From: Hyphomicrobiaceae bacterium
Lineage (GTDB): Bacteria > Pseudomonadota > Alphaproteobacteria > Rhizobiales > Hyphomicrobiaceae
Length of the DNA: 13,102 bases
Assembly (NCBI GenBank): GCA_013214245.1
Contig: JABSQE010000136.1
Span: 1-13,102 of the forward strand
Direction of reading: 5' to 3'
Shown: piece by piece, positions 1 to 8,016 of the stretch
Layout of the letters: every line of letters starts with the position of its first letter
Numbering within the stretch: position 1 is the stretch's first letter
Translations under genes and position numbers: made by a program
Notes under the pieces: generated by a model
What the model saw: only the letters and a program-made list of their open reading frames with translations
Databases searched by the model: none
Told to the model about the DNA's origin: nothing

Positions 1-1252
1 AGCAATCATAGATGGGCTTGCCTGGCTCGGCTTAGATGCCGACCAGGAGCCTACGTTTCAGTTTGCACGCGCCGACCGGCATCGTGAACTGGCCGAAACA
101 TTACTAGCCAATGGTCATGCTTACCTATGTTATTGTACGCCAGAGGAATTGGCAGAGATGCGCAGAAAGGCAGAATCTGAAGGGCAACAACCAAGATATG
201 ACGGACGTTGGCGGGATCGCAGCCCTGCAGATGCTCCTTCTAATATTCAACCAGTGATTCGACTTAAGGCACCAAGGACAGGTCAAACTCGAGTTTCTGA
301 TAAAGTTCAAGGGGATGTCATAATTCAAAATGAAGTTCTTGATGACTTGGTAATAATGCGTAGTAATGGAACGCCGACATATAATTTGGCTGTAGTAGCC
401 GACGATCATGATATGGGTGTTACACATGTGATTCGAGGTGTCGATCATTTGGTAAATGCAGCTCGTCAGATCGCGATCTACAAGGCTTTAGGTTGGCGAA
501 TCCCAGTATTCGCACACATACCGCTAATACATGGCACAGACGGAGCAAAACTTTCGAAACGCCACGGTGCCCTTGGTGTAGAAACGTATCGTGATATGGG
601 ATATGTGCCAGCGGCCTTACGCAACTACCTTGTACGTTTAGGCTGGAGTCACGGTGATGATGAAATATTTTCAACGGAAGAGATGGTTAAATATTTTGAT
701 TTTAAGGGGCTAAGCAAATCATCCGCGCGCCTTGATGTTGAAAAATTAAGAGATATAAACTCTTATTATCTGCGTCGAACAGAAGATTGTAAACTTATCG
801 GTCATATTAAAAAATTGCTTGGTACTATCGAGGGTGGTTCTGAAAAAGCAAAAAAAATTGAAGAGATAGGGTGGGATAAATTCACTGCCGCGCTACCATT
901 TTTAAAGGATCGTTCAACAACATTACTTGAACTTATAGATTTCGGTAACTTTCTCATTCTCAAGCGTCCGATTCAACCTGATGAAAAAGCTATAAAGGTT
1001 CTTACTACTAAGGCTCGTCGTAACTTAACAAGACTATTTAAGGTTCTTACCCAGCTTGACAGCTGGACCTTAGAGGTTATCGAATCTGCGGTGCGTGAAT
1101 TTGTGAAATCCGAAGGTATTAAACTCGGCGATATTGGTCCTGCCATACGAGCTGCTCTCACTGGTAAAACAGTGTCTCCACCGATCTTTGATATGATGGC
1201 TGCGCTTGAGCGTGATGAGGCTTTAAACAGGATTAATGAGCAATCTGCATAA
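1..1252 (+). CDS. gltX: Glutamyl-tRNA synthetase, 5'-truncated by window edge
   Basis: This class I aminoacyl-tRNA synthetase joins glutamate to tRNA-Glu (and in many Alphaproteobacteria tRNA-Gln, for later amidation) in the cytoplasm. The reading frame is open at the left edge, with its first complete codon at base 2, and gives 416 residues ending at TAA 1250-1252. The first residues, AIIDGLAWLGLDADQEP, align with E. coli GltX from about residue 54, so the Rossmann-fold start with the HIGH motif lies outside the window. The second class I signature is present as KLSKRHG (bases 548-568), followed by the anticodon-binding helical C-terminal part. No frame break is visible. Alphaproteobacteria often carry two gltX paralogues, so which copy this is cannot be settled here, though adjacency to gltA is a common setting. 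A 163-base gap separates it from the gltA ATG. Confidence 0.95.
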   Translation, partial: AIIDGLAWLGLDADQEPTFQFARADRHRELAETLLANGHAYLCYCTPEELAEMRRKAESEGQQPRYDGRWRDRSPADAPSNIQPVIRLKAPRTGQTRVSDKVQGDVIIQNEVLDDLVIMRSNGTPTYNLAVVADDHDMGVTHVIRGVDHLVNAARQIAIYKALGWRIPVFAHIPLIHGTDGAKLSKRHGALGVETYRDMGYVPAALRNYLVRLGWSHGDDEIFSTEEMVKYFDFKGLSKSSARLDVEKLRDINSYYLRRTEDCKLIGHIKKLLGTIEGGSEKAKKIEEIGWDKFTAALPFLKDRSTTLLELIDFGNFLILKRPIQPDEKAIKVLTTKARRNLTRLFKVLTQLDSWTLEVIESAVREFVKSEGIKLGDIGPAIRAALTGKTVSPPIFDMMAALERDEALNRINEQSA

Positions 1253-1369
1253 CTTTTATTCAAATAGCTGTAGACTAAATAGCTTATGGTGTAATTTGAC
1301 CTCTTGAACTTGCCGTCAGCTCAGGTTTGTATTAACGATATTAAAAGTTCCACGACCATGTCATGGCAG

Positions 1370-1393
1370 TTGCTTTTGTGCTAACAAAAGTAA
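1370..1393 (+). promoter_or_regulatory. Hairpin in the gltA leader
   Basis: CTTTTGT (1373-1379) and ACAAAAG (1384-1390) form a perfect 7-bp stem with a GCTA loop. A G-U pair and two A-U pairs can extend it to 10 bp. It ends 22 bases before the gltA ATG, just upstream of the AAAAGGA ribosome binding site. It is followed by TAATGTT and an A-run rather than a T-run, so it is not a standard terminator. It may be an mRNA 5' stabiliser, a translational control element or a protein-binding dyad. No strong promoter is visible in 1253-1369; the best pair, TTGAAC at 1304-1309 with TGTATT at 1328-1333, is weak. Confidence 0.4.
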
Positions 1394-1415
1394 TGTTAAA
1401 AAAAAGGATTTGGCA

Positions 1416-2720
1416 ATGAGCACGCAAGACACATCGGCAAAAGCCGGTCAGTTGGCTATCAACGGTGAGAATACTCAGATGCCGGTGCGCTCGGGCACTA
1501 TTGGGCCGGACGTTGTCGATATCACGAGCCTCTATAAGGCCACAGGCTGTTTTACCTATGATCCAGGTTTTACATCAACAGCTAATTGTAGGTCTAAAAT
1601 TACCTACATTGATGGCGACAAGGGTACCCTTCTTTATCGCGGTTATCCTATAGAACAATTATCTGAAAAGTCTAGCTTTCTGGAGGTTTGCTATTTACTT
1701 TTAAACGGTGAGCTGCCAAATTCTGGGCAGTTTGATCAGTTCGAACGTACCATCACCAATCATACAATGGTTCACGAACAGATGATGCGGTTTTTTACAG
1801 GTTATCGTCGTGATGCGCACCCTATGGCTATTATGGTTGGTACTGTGGGAGCACTATCTGCCTTCTACCATGATTCAACTGATATTAACGATCCAGCGCA
1901 ACGCATCCTTGCTTCACATCGGATGATTGCCAAAATGCCGACAATCGCAGCCATGGCATTTAAATACTCTCTTGGCCAACCATTCATTTATCCTCGTAAT
2001 GAACTTGATTATGCATCAAACTTTATGCGAATGTGTTTTGCTTTACCATGTGAAGATTATCGGGTTGATCCGATAGTTTCTCGGGCACTAGATAGAATCT
2101 TTATATTGCATGCTGATCATGAGCAAAATGCTTCAACCTCGACAGTACGACTTGCAGGCTCCTCAGGAGCCAATCCGTTCGCTTGCGTCGCTGCTGGTAT
2201 TGCCTGCCTTTGGGGGCCGGCTCACGGCGGAGCAAATGAGGCTGCACTGAATATGCTGGAGGAAATTGGTTCCGTTGAGCGGATTCCTGAATATATCGCT
2301 AAGGCGAAAGATAAAGATGATCCTTTCCGTCTAATGGGTTTTGGTCACCGCGTTTATAAGAATTATGATCCGCGTGCTCGTGTAATGCAGAAAACTTGTC
2401 ATGAGATTCTTGACTTGATGGGTGTTAAAGACGAACCACTTCTTAAAATTGCGATGGAACTAGAACGGATTGCTCTGCAAGATGAATATTTTGTTGAGAA
2501 GCGTCTTTATCCGAATGTTGACTTCTATTCTGGCATAACTCTACGTGCTATCGGTTTTCCTGTAGCGATGTTTACTGTACTCTTTGCGGTTGCTCGGACA
2601 GTCGGTTGGATTGCTCAGTGGAAAGAAATGATTGAAGATCCAGAACAGCGTATTGGGCGTCCACGCCAACTTTATATCGGTGATGATAAACGTGATGTGC
2701 TACCGTTGGAGCAGCGCTAA
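1416..2720 (+). CDS. gltA: Citrate synthase
   Basis: It condenses acetyl-CoA with oxaloacetate to citrate, the entry step of the TCA cycle, in the cytoplasm. The 434-residue length matches the Gram-negative hexameric type II enzyme. I chose ATG 1416 because AAAAGGA (1402-1408) lies 7 bases upstream; an in-frame TTG at 1410 sits almost on that site and is unlikely. The catalytic triad is visible as H270 in GPAHGGANEA, H311 in GFGHRVYKNYDPRA and D369 in PNVDFYSGI, corresponding to His264, His305 and Asp362 of E. coli. The N-terminal part also has the family's YIDGDKGTLLYRGYPIEQL-type segment (about residues 65-84). Transcription probably ends at the hairpin 30 bases after the stop. NADH inhibition is known for this type but cannot be read from the sequence. 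Confidence 0.97.
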   Translation: MSTQDTSAKAGQLAINGENTQMPVRSGTIGPDVVDITSLYKATGCFTYDPGFTSTANCRSKITYIDGDKGTLLYRGYPIEQLSEKSSFLEVCYLLLNGELPNSGQFDQFERTITNHTMVHEQMMRFFTGYRRDAHPMAIMVGTVGALSAFYHDSTDINDPAQRILASHRMIAKMPTIAAMAFKYSLGQPFIYPRNELDYASNFMRMCFALPCEDYRVDPIVSRALDRIFILHADHEQNASTSTVRLAGSSGANPFACVAAGIACLWGPAHGGANEAALNMLEEIGSVERIPEYIAKAKDKDDPFRLMGFGHRVYKNYDPRARVMQKTCHEILDLMGVKDEPLLKIAMELERIALQDEYFVEKRLYPNVDFYSGITLRAIGFPVAMFTVLFAVARTVGWIAQWKEMIEDPEQRIGRPRQLYIGDDKRDVLPLEQR

Positions 2721-3054
2721 GCGAAGTTGAAATTGGATAACTAAATTTTGCCTGGTCTTCTGAAGATTACATTTTCGGCGACCAGGCTTTTGATTACCAT
2801 TTACATTTTATTTAAACATGCACTTTTGTGTGGTGTGTATCTTTGTGACGAGCTGTGCAAAATATTGTCACATTGAAAGAGCTTAGCATTTAGGATCATT
2901 TATAGATAATGCACTACATACTAATGTGAGCGTGGTGTGTCCAAGGGATAAATATTTTTTCTAAAAATCAATTTTGACCTGCGGTAGCTAACATTCAACT
3001 CTGAATTTATCATTAACTATTTGCATGCAGGTTTATACGAAACTAATTAATTCT
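2721..3054. other. Convergent gltA/purF spacer, no gene recognised
   Basis: This 334-base A+T-rich stretch holds the gltA terminator at its left end and no credible gene. Minor structures: an inverted repeat TGTGAC (2844-2849)/GTCACA (2867-2872); a 9-base direct repeat GTGGTGTGT at 2830-2838 and 2932-2940; an A+T-only dyad ATTTTT (2954-2959)/AAAAAT (2963-2968); the 8-base palindrome TGCATGCA at 3022-3029. On the minus strand ACCTGC and GCAGGT (plus-strand 3027-3032 and 2978-2983) could pair across a 43-base loop ahead of a T-rich stretch, but this is a poor terminator for purF. I recognise no gene remnant. Confidence 0.6.
2750..2791 (+). terminator. Rho-independent terminator of gltA
   Basis: GCCTGGTC (2750-2757) and GACCAGGC (2780-2787) form a perfect 8-bp G+C-rich stem with a 22-base loop, followed directly by TTTT (2788-2791). 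It starts 30 bases after the gltA stop. On the minus strand the stem is followed by AAAATTT rather than a T-run, so it should stop gltA transcription but not transcription arriving from purF. The loop is larger than usual. Confidence 0.75.
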
Positions 3055-4554
3055 CTAAACCTCGGAGAGAAACGAGAGTTGTTCAGGGAGATTTTTAGCG
3101 AAGATATCCGTAAGTTTGGTAGGATAGTCGCCAGTAAAGCAATGATCTGTTAGTTGAGGACATTCTTTGTTGCGTTTTTCATATCCCATAGCGCCATAAA
3201 GCCCGTCAACACTGAGAAAAGCTAATGAATCTGCGTTTATGAATTCTCTCATTTCTTCAGTGCTTCGTGTCGCAGCTAAAAGTTCAGTACGCTTAGGTGT
3301 GTCTATTCCGTAGTAATCTCCATATTTGATACTCGGACATGCAATTCGCATGTGAACCTGTGTTGCGCCAGCGTCGCGCATTAGAGAAACAATCTTCTTC
3401 GAAGTAGTGCCACGCACAATACTGTCGTCAATAAGAACGATTTGGCGACCGCGAATTATATGAGTATTTGCTGAATGTTTCAGTCGAACGCCTAGCTGTC
3501 TGATATGCTGTTCGGGTTCTATAAATGTACGTCCTACATAGTGATTTCGTATAATACCAAGTTCGAATGGAATTTTGCATTGCTCTGAGAAACCTAATGC
3601 TGCAGGGATACCTGAATCTGGTATAGGTACCACTAGGTCAACTTTGCAAGGTGCTTCTATTGCTAATCTCCGTCCCATATTTTTTCGAACCTGATAAACA
3701 CTTTTTCCTCCAACAACTGAATCAGGTCGAGCAAAATAAGTATACTCAAAAATACAGGGACGTGCTGGACATCTAGGAAATGGTCTATGGCTTTCTAATT
3801 TCTCCGATGTAATTACGACAACCTCACCATTATCAACTTCGCGTAGAAAAGTTGCGCCAACTATATCGAGAGCACAGGTCTCAGACGCCAGAATGTATGC
3901 TTTGCCTAAGCGACCTATAACCAATGGACGTATTCCGATCGGATCCCTCGCTCCAATTAGCATGCCATTGGTTAAACATACAAGCGCATAAGCTCCTTCA
4001 AGTTGATGCAGACCCTCTATAAAGCGTTCAACAATAAGTTTGCGTTGTGAGCGTGCAATTAAATGTAGTATAATCTCAGTATCTGAGGTCGACTGACAGA
4101 TAGCACCAAAACGTACAAGTTTCTCTCGTAAAGTTATGGCATTTGTAATGTTTCCATTGTGTGCAACTGCAAAACCACCACTTTTAAAATCTGCAAATAA
4201 GGGTTGCACATTTCGCATGGCAGTTTCACCAATGGTTGAATATCTCACGTGGCCAACCGCTAGATTTCCCTTCAAACGACCGATAACACTCTGTTCATTC
4301 AAGCCGTCTCCGACTAAGCCCAAATGTCTTTCCAGGTTAAAACGTTTTCCATCGAAACAAACAATACCGCAGGCTTCCTGGCCACGATGTTGAAGCGCAT
4401 GTAAGCCTAGTGCAGTCAATGCCGCTGCATCTTTACTACCAAATACACCGAAAACACCGCATTCTTCGCGTAACCTATCTTCATATAAATCAAAATCTTG
4501 ATTTTTCTTGTGGTTACAATTAACCGATCTGTATTTCTCAATGATGCCGGCCAT
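3055..4554 (-). CDS. purF: Amidophosphoribosyltransferase
   Basis: It makes 5-phosphoribosylamine from PRPP and glutamine, the committed step of purine synthesis. The product is 499 residues. The start is ATG at 4554, with AGGAG 5 bases upstream. The N-terminal glutamine amidotransferase domain runs from about residue 32 to 260; C32 in REECGVFGVFG is the expected N-terminal nucleophile after removal of a 31-residue propeptide, long compared with the 11 residues of the Bacillus subtilis enzyme. RYST and HNGNI (about 104-136) line the glutaminase site. The phosphoribosyltransferase domain follows, with the PRPP loop VLIDDSIVRGTT at 373-384. The iron-sulfur ligands of the B. subtilis type are only partly kept: C267 and possibly C465 or C472 remain, while D413 replaces one. 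It is last in the minus-strand run, 294 bases after cvpA, so it may have its own promoter. Confidence 0.97.
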   Translation of the reverse strand: MAGIIEKYRSVNCNHKKNQDFDLYEDRLREECGVFGVFGSKDAAALTALGLHALQHRGQEACGIVCFDGKRFNLERHLGLVGDGLNEQSVIGRLKGNLAVGHVRYSTIGETAMRNVQPLFADFKSGGFAVAHNGNITNAITLREKLVRFGAICQSTSDTEIILHLIARSQRKLIVERFIEGLHQLEGAYALVCLTNGMLIGARDPIGIRPLVIGRLGKAYILASETCALDIVGATFLREVDNGEVVVITSEKLESHRPFPRCPARPCIFEYTYFARPDSVVGGKSVYQVRKNMGRRLAIEAPCKVDLVVPIPDSGIPAALGFSEQCKIPFELGIIRNHYVGRTFIEPEQHIRQLGVRLKHSANTHIIRGRQIVLIDDSIVRGTTSKKIVSLMRDAGATQVHMRIACPSIKYGDYYGIDTPKRTELLAATRSTEEMREFINADSLAFLSVDGLYGAMGYEKRNKECPQLTDHCFTGDYPTKLTDIFAKNLPEQLSFLSEV

Positions 4555-4848
4555 GCAAGCTCCTGAGGTGTTTACACTGTCTAAAGTAGATCACAAATGT
4601 GAGTTACTAACTAGTCTGTTTGATCCCATTGACTGCTAGAATAATATTATGAGCGAGTACTTTTTTTAAGCTTTTAGTGCGTCTTAAAGTTTTATAATAA
4701 AAATGTTTTGGTCAAGATAGATCCCAATACTTTATATTATGCCTTCAGTTCCGCTTATAATGCGGATTTATGTTCTCTTCGTTGAAAATCATGACATAAG
4801 CTACCACGCTTCTAACATAGAAGTACGATTGAGTAACCTCCAGTGTAG
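4555..4848 (-). promoter_or_regulatory. purF upstream region with dyads
   Basis: This 294-base A+T-rich gap between cvpA and purF contains no gene I can support. Two short dyads sit close to the purF start: GTGTTTACAC (4568-4577) and TCACAAATGTGA (4591-4602), the first overlapping the edge of the ribosome binding site region. The -10-like words TATAAA (minus strand, 4691-4696) and CATAAT exist, but none has a properly spaced -35; the only TTGACC (minus strand, 4710-4715) is just 13 bases from TATAAA. Its length makes a separate purF promoter or leader likely, but I cannot place it. Confidence 0.35.
4750..4766 (-). repeat. Small hairpin downstream of cvpA
   Basis: TCCGC (4750-4754) and GCGGA (4762-4766) form a 5-bp stem with a 7-base A+T loop, 82 bases after the cvpA stop. 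Read on the minus strand it is followed by AACTGAAGG, without a T-run, so it is not a convincing terminator. It could mark the 3' end of the upstream transcript or protect it from nucleases. Confidence 0.3.
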
Positions 4849-5391
4849 TTAGTCGTTGTCGCTATTGAGAGAATCAAGATTTTCCGGTATTCTATCCTGA
4901 ATGAATGAGCTTAATGTAGATGCTGCACTCTCGATATAAGGTTTTGCAAAGGAATTCTTCACCCAAATATCTCTTTCAATGTTTTGAGGGGAAATGATTC
5001 CGTACCAAAACATGTAAGGTATAACTACCAGCAAAAAACCTCTTGCTACTCCAAAAATTAATCCGAGCATGCGATCAAAAATGCCCATAGGACCATCCAG
5101 GATGGCTTCCGAGATACGTGCTGTAATCATGTGCACGATGAGCAAAACGACAACAAATAGTAGACTACTAAGTATGATTTGTGCCAGTTGTGGTTTAGTT
5201 CCAATGATTAGTGAAAAATCGTTTATCAGACTGTTTTGAAAAAATATTAAGTAAAATACAGCACATGCGGCGGAAATCCAGGAAACTATGGAGAGTACTT
5301 CTCGTGTGAAACCACGATACATTGCAAGTAAACCAGAGATTGATGTAATTGCTAGCAAAGCAATGTCAAGGTAAGTCAATGGGCCAATCAT
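4849..5391 (-). CDS. cvpA: CvpA family inner-membrane protein
   Basis: CvpA is a small inner-membrane protein first named for colicin V production in E. coli, where it also lies just upstream of purF; its biochemical role is not firmly known, although envelope homeostasis has been proposed. The 180-residue product has four hydrophobic segments at about residues 5-24, 32-51, 69-91 and 109-131. The family's short loop RGFTREV (26-32) sits between the first two, and the conserved D-x-x-L-G-x-x-F-G-x-x-R-G pattern is at 106-118. The C-terminal 45 residues are polar and probably cytoplasmic. The start is ATG 5391, with AAAGGA 9 bases upstream. It lies 52 bases after radA, probably on the same transcript. 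Confidence 0.9.
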   Translation of the reverse strand: MIGPLTYLDIALLAITSISGLLAMYRGFTREVLSIVSWISAACAVFYLIFFQNSLINDFSLIIGTKPQLAQIILSSLLFVVVLLIVHMITARISEAILDGPMGIFDRMLGLIFGVARGFLLVVIPYMFWYGIISPQNIERDIWVKNSFAKPYIESAASTLSSFIQDRIPENLDSLNSDND

Positions 5392-5443
5392 TTATACATG
5401 TCCTTTAGCTAAACCAAGCCATATGGATGATGCGTGTCCGTTT

Positions 5444-6823
5444 TCATTCGCATGTGGACACGTCCACAGCAAGTTCTTTAAGATATTTAATACGATATAA
5501 CTTCATCTGTTCGACACGAGCTCCAGTATCACCCGCCGATGACAGAACAGCTCTTTGAAAGCCGAGTTTTCCGGCCTCGCGGAGACGACTTGCTACATGT
5601 CCAGTAGCACGTACGGTACCAGATAGACTTATTTCACCAAAATAAATGTGATCTGTAGGAAGTGCGTTGCCTGAAAAGGATGATAGTAAAGCAGCTGCAG
5701 CCGCAAGATCTGCAGCTGGTTCAGTAATTTTGAGTCCTCCTGCCACATTTAAGTAGACATCATGTTGGGAAAAACTAATGCCGCAACGAGCGTCTAAAAC
5801 AGCAAGTATCATAGAAAGTCGACTGCTTTCCCAGCCTACAACTGTTCGCCGTGGGGTACCAAGTGAAGATGGAGCGACGAGTGCTTGAATCTCAACTAGT
5901 ATTGGCCGTGTACCTTCTATACCTGCGAACACGGCAGCTCCAGGTGCAGTAGCATCACGCTCACCTAAAAATAATTCCGAAGGATTTTCAACTTGTCGTA
6001 AGCCTGAATCGGACATTTCAAAAACTCCGATCTCATCAGTTGCACCAAAACGGTTTTTTACAGTGCGAAGAAGCCTAAAGGGATGCCCACGATCACCTTC
6101 GAAATAAAGTACTGTGTCTACCATATGTTCAACAACTTTTGGCCCTGCTATTTGACCTTCCTTTGTGATGTGACCAACTAAGACCAAAGCAGTAGTCTTC
6201 TGTTTTGCAAATCTGATGAGAGTCTGTGATGCAGCCCTAACCTGACTGATTGTTCCTGGTGCAGCTTCAATATTATCTGACCACAGAGTTTGGATTGAAT
6301 CTATAATCACAAGATCAACCATAGGTCCATTGCTAAGAGTAGCAATAATATTACCAAGATTAGTTTCAGAGGCCAGCTCAATTGGTGCATTTAAAATATT
6401 TAAACGTTCAGATCGGATACGAACTTGAGCCGTTGCCTCTTCTCCACAAAAGTATACGATTCTTAGGCCTTGACTAGCAAGCGCTGCAGCTAGCTGCAAA
6501 AGCAGTGTTGACTTTCCGATTCCAGGTTCACCACCAATCAAAGTAGCTGCGCCTGGAACAATCCCACCACCCGTCACTCTATCAAGTTCTGTCAAATTTG
6601 TGATGATTCGTGCAACAGCTGTTTCTTTATGTGCTAGCTTTTCTAGAGCAACTTTATGGCCAAATGACTTTGACCCGGATATGCCACCAACAGGCGGTAT
6701 TTTCTCTTTGGTCTCTTCGATCAGTGAATTCCAAGCACCGCAGCTCGCACATTTACCCGACCAACGTGAAGATGTAGCATGACAAGATTGACAAATGTAG
6801 TTTAACTTTACAGCTTTGGCCAT
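5444..6823 (-). CDS. radA: DNA repair protein RadA (Sms)
   Basis: RadA is a RecA-like ATPase and hexameric helicase that extends recombination intermediates in repair. The start is set at ATG 6823, giving 459 residues beginning MAKAVKLNYICQSC, the standard family N-terminus; an upstream in-frame ATG at 6862 would add 13 unrelated residues overlapping alr. The order is: a C4 zinc finger (C11, C14, C25, C28), a RecA-type ATPase with Walker A GGEPGIGKST at 97-106, Walker B-like LVIIDS at 171-176, the RadA-specific KNRFG motif at 256-260, and a C-terminal Lon-protease-like domain from about 280. Length and motifs are complete. It follows the alr stop by only 4 bases and has a weak ribosome binding site, so translation is probably coupled to alr. 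Confidence 0.97.
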   Translation of the reverse strand: MAKAVKLNYICQSCHATSSRWSGKCASCGAWNSLIEETKEKIPPVGGISGSKSFGHKVALEKLAHKETAVARIITNLTELDRVTGGGIVPGAATLIGGEPGIGKSTLLLQLAAALASQGLRIVYFCGEEATAQVRIRSERLNILNAPIELASETNLGNIIATLSNGPMVDLVIIDSIQTLWSDNIEAAPGTISQVRAASQTLIRFAKQKTTALVLVGHITKEGQIAGPKVVEHMVDTVLYFEGDRGHPFRLLRTVKNRFGATDEIGVFEMSDSGLRQVENPSELFLGERDATAPGAAVFAGIEGTRPILVEIQALVAPSSLGTPRRTVVGWESSRLSMILAVLDARCGISFSQHDVYLNVAGGLKITEPAADLAAAAALLSSFSGNALPTDHIYFGEISLSGTVRATGHVASRLREAGKLGFQRAVLSSAGDTGARVEQMKLYRIKYLKELAVDVSTCE

Positions 6824-6827
6824 AAGT

Positions 6828-7988
6828 TTATATCCGTTCAGATAGGTAGATACGGTGTGCACGATTGCCTAGACGTGTTAAGATTTCATAACCTATAGTG
6901 TTCGCATGGCTTGCAAGGTCATCTAATGTCATCCATTCACCAATAAGCTCAACCCAGCTTCCGCGAAAGACTAGACGTTCTGGTACGTCGGTCACGTCCA
7001 GAGTTATCAAATCCATGGAAATAGGCCCAATTATTGGTACAGGGATATCACCAATAAAGCCGTGGATCGCATTTTCTTCGTAATCGCTGCCTAGCAAGCG
7101 CATAAAGCCATCGGCATAGCCTAGTGCGATTGTTGCTATCTTGGTGCGCCTTTTAAGGATGCGTACTGCACCATAGCCTACGGTTTCACCTGCCTCTGCA
7201 AATTGTAACTGTAGGATCCTGCCATAAAATCTAACAACCATCTCCATGGTAGTAAAGTTACTAGAAAATTTATGACCACCGTATAACGCAATACCTGGTC
7301 TAACAGTGTCAAAATGAAAATCTGGTCCGAGGAAGATACCACCTGAGTTTGCGAGACTGTATCGTGCTTCAGGAAATTGCTGGCGTAATCTCGCAAACTG
7401 AAATAACTGGATCTTATTATATGAATGGTTTGGATTATCTGAGCAGGCTAAATGGCTCATGATCAAGGTGACATTGAAGGCTGTCAGTGCCTCTTCCTTT
7501 ATCATAGCTACTATGTTTAAGAATTCACAACGCGATATGCCTAGTCGTCGCATTCCAGTGTCAATGTGTATAGCTGCATATAGTTGGTGTTGTGCTGATC
7601 TAGAAAATATAGCCCAATCCGTAATTTCTGGTGTGCTTGATAATACCGGTATCAAATTGTGTTGAAGGTAGTATAATTCAGTACCAGGTAATAGGCCGTC
7701 AAGGATGTAGATTTCCGCATTTGGTGCAACACTTCGGGTGTGACGGCCCTCTTCTAAAGTCGCAACAAAAAATGTCTTACAGCCTTCCAAAACTAATGCT
7801 GTAACGACAGCATTTAGCCCTAGGCCGTAAGCATCAGCTTTGACAACTGCTCCACATACCGAATCCGCTGTCATCGAATTTAATTTTCGCCAATTGCGGC
7901 ATATAGCCGCTATGTCTACTTCAATAACAGAACGTGCATGAACCGGAGCTTTTAGGAGTGAGGCGGGTTGATAAGAGCTTTCATCCAT
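6828..7988 (-). CDS. alr: Alanine racemase
   Basis: This PLP enzyme interconverts L- and D-alanine and supplies D-alanine for peptidoglycan. The 386-residue call starts at ATG 7988, where AGGA lies 9 bases upstream; an in-frame TTG at 7994 would add two residues but sits only 3 bases from that site. K50 in AVVKADAYGLG is the PLP lysine, and Y272 in GYGAV is the second catalytic base, contributed across the dimer. Also seen are DTGMRRLG (143-150), the PLP-contacting H179 in MSHLACSD, and R230 in VRPGIALYG. The motif SMDLITLD at 324-331 has Ser where the Bacillus enzyme has Cys, a variant I believe is common in Alphaproteobacteria. The TIM-barrel and C-terminal beta domain both appear complete. 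It lies 28 bases after dnaB and 4 before radA. Confidence 0.96.
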   Translation of the reverse strand: MDESSYQPASLLKAPVHARSVIEVDIAAICRNWRKLNSMTADSVCGAVVKADAYGLGLNAVVTALVLEGCKTFFVATLEEGRHTRSVAPNAEIYILDGLLPGTELYYLQHNLIPVLSSTPEITDWAIFSRSAQHQLYAAIHIDTGMRRLGISRCEFLNIVAMIKEEALTAFNVTLIMSHLACSDNPNHSYNKIQLFQFARLRQQFPEARYSLANSGGIFLGPDFHFDTVRPGIALYGGHKFSSNFTTMEMVVRFYGRILQLQFAEAGETVGYGAVRILKRRTKIATIALGYADGFMRLLGSDYEENAIHGFIGDIPVPIIGPISMDLITLDVTDVPERLVFRGSWVELIGEWMTLDDLASHANTIGYEILTRLGNRAHRIYLSERI

Positions 7989-8016
7989 TTTCAAAGGTCC
8001 TGCAATCGTAAATAAT

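Noticed and set aside
1410..1415. TTG as the gltA start, two codons before the chosen ATG.
   Set aside because: It begins 1 base after the AAAAGGA ribosome binding site, whereas ATG 1416 is at the normal 7-base distance.
2844..2872. TGTGAC/GTCACA inverted repeat resembling a CRP site.
   Set aside because: The half-sites are 17 bases apart rather than 6-8, and it lies between convergent genes with no promoter nearby.
2818..2886. A 22-codon plus-strand frame with several cysteines in the gltA/purF spacer (starts MHFCVVCIFV).
   Set aside because: It is very short, has no ribosome binding site, lies after a terminator and resembles nothing I know; a chance frame in A+T-rich DNA.
2978..3027. Possible purF terminator from ACCTGC/GCAGGT pairing on the minus strand.
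   Set aside because: The stem is only 6 bp with a 43-base loop and an interrupted T-run, too weak to call.
7459..7665. Plus-strand open frame inside alr, and similar antisense frames in gltX, purF, radA, dnaB and rpsF.
   Set aside because: They have no recognisable protein features and lie entirely within well-supported genes on the other strand.
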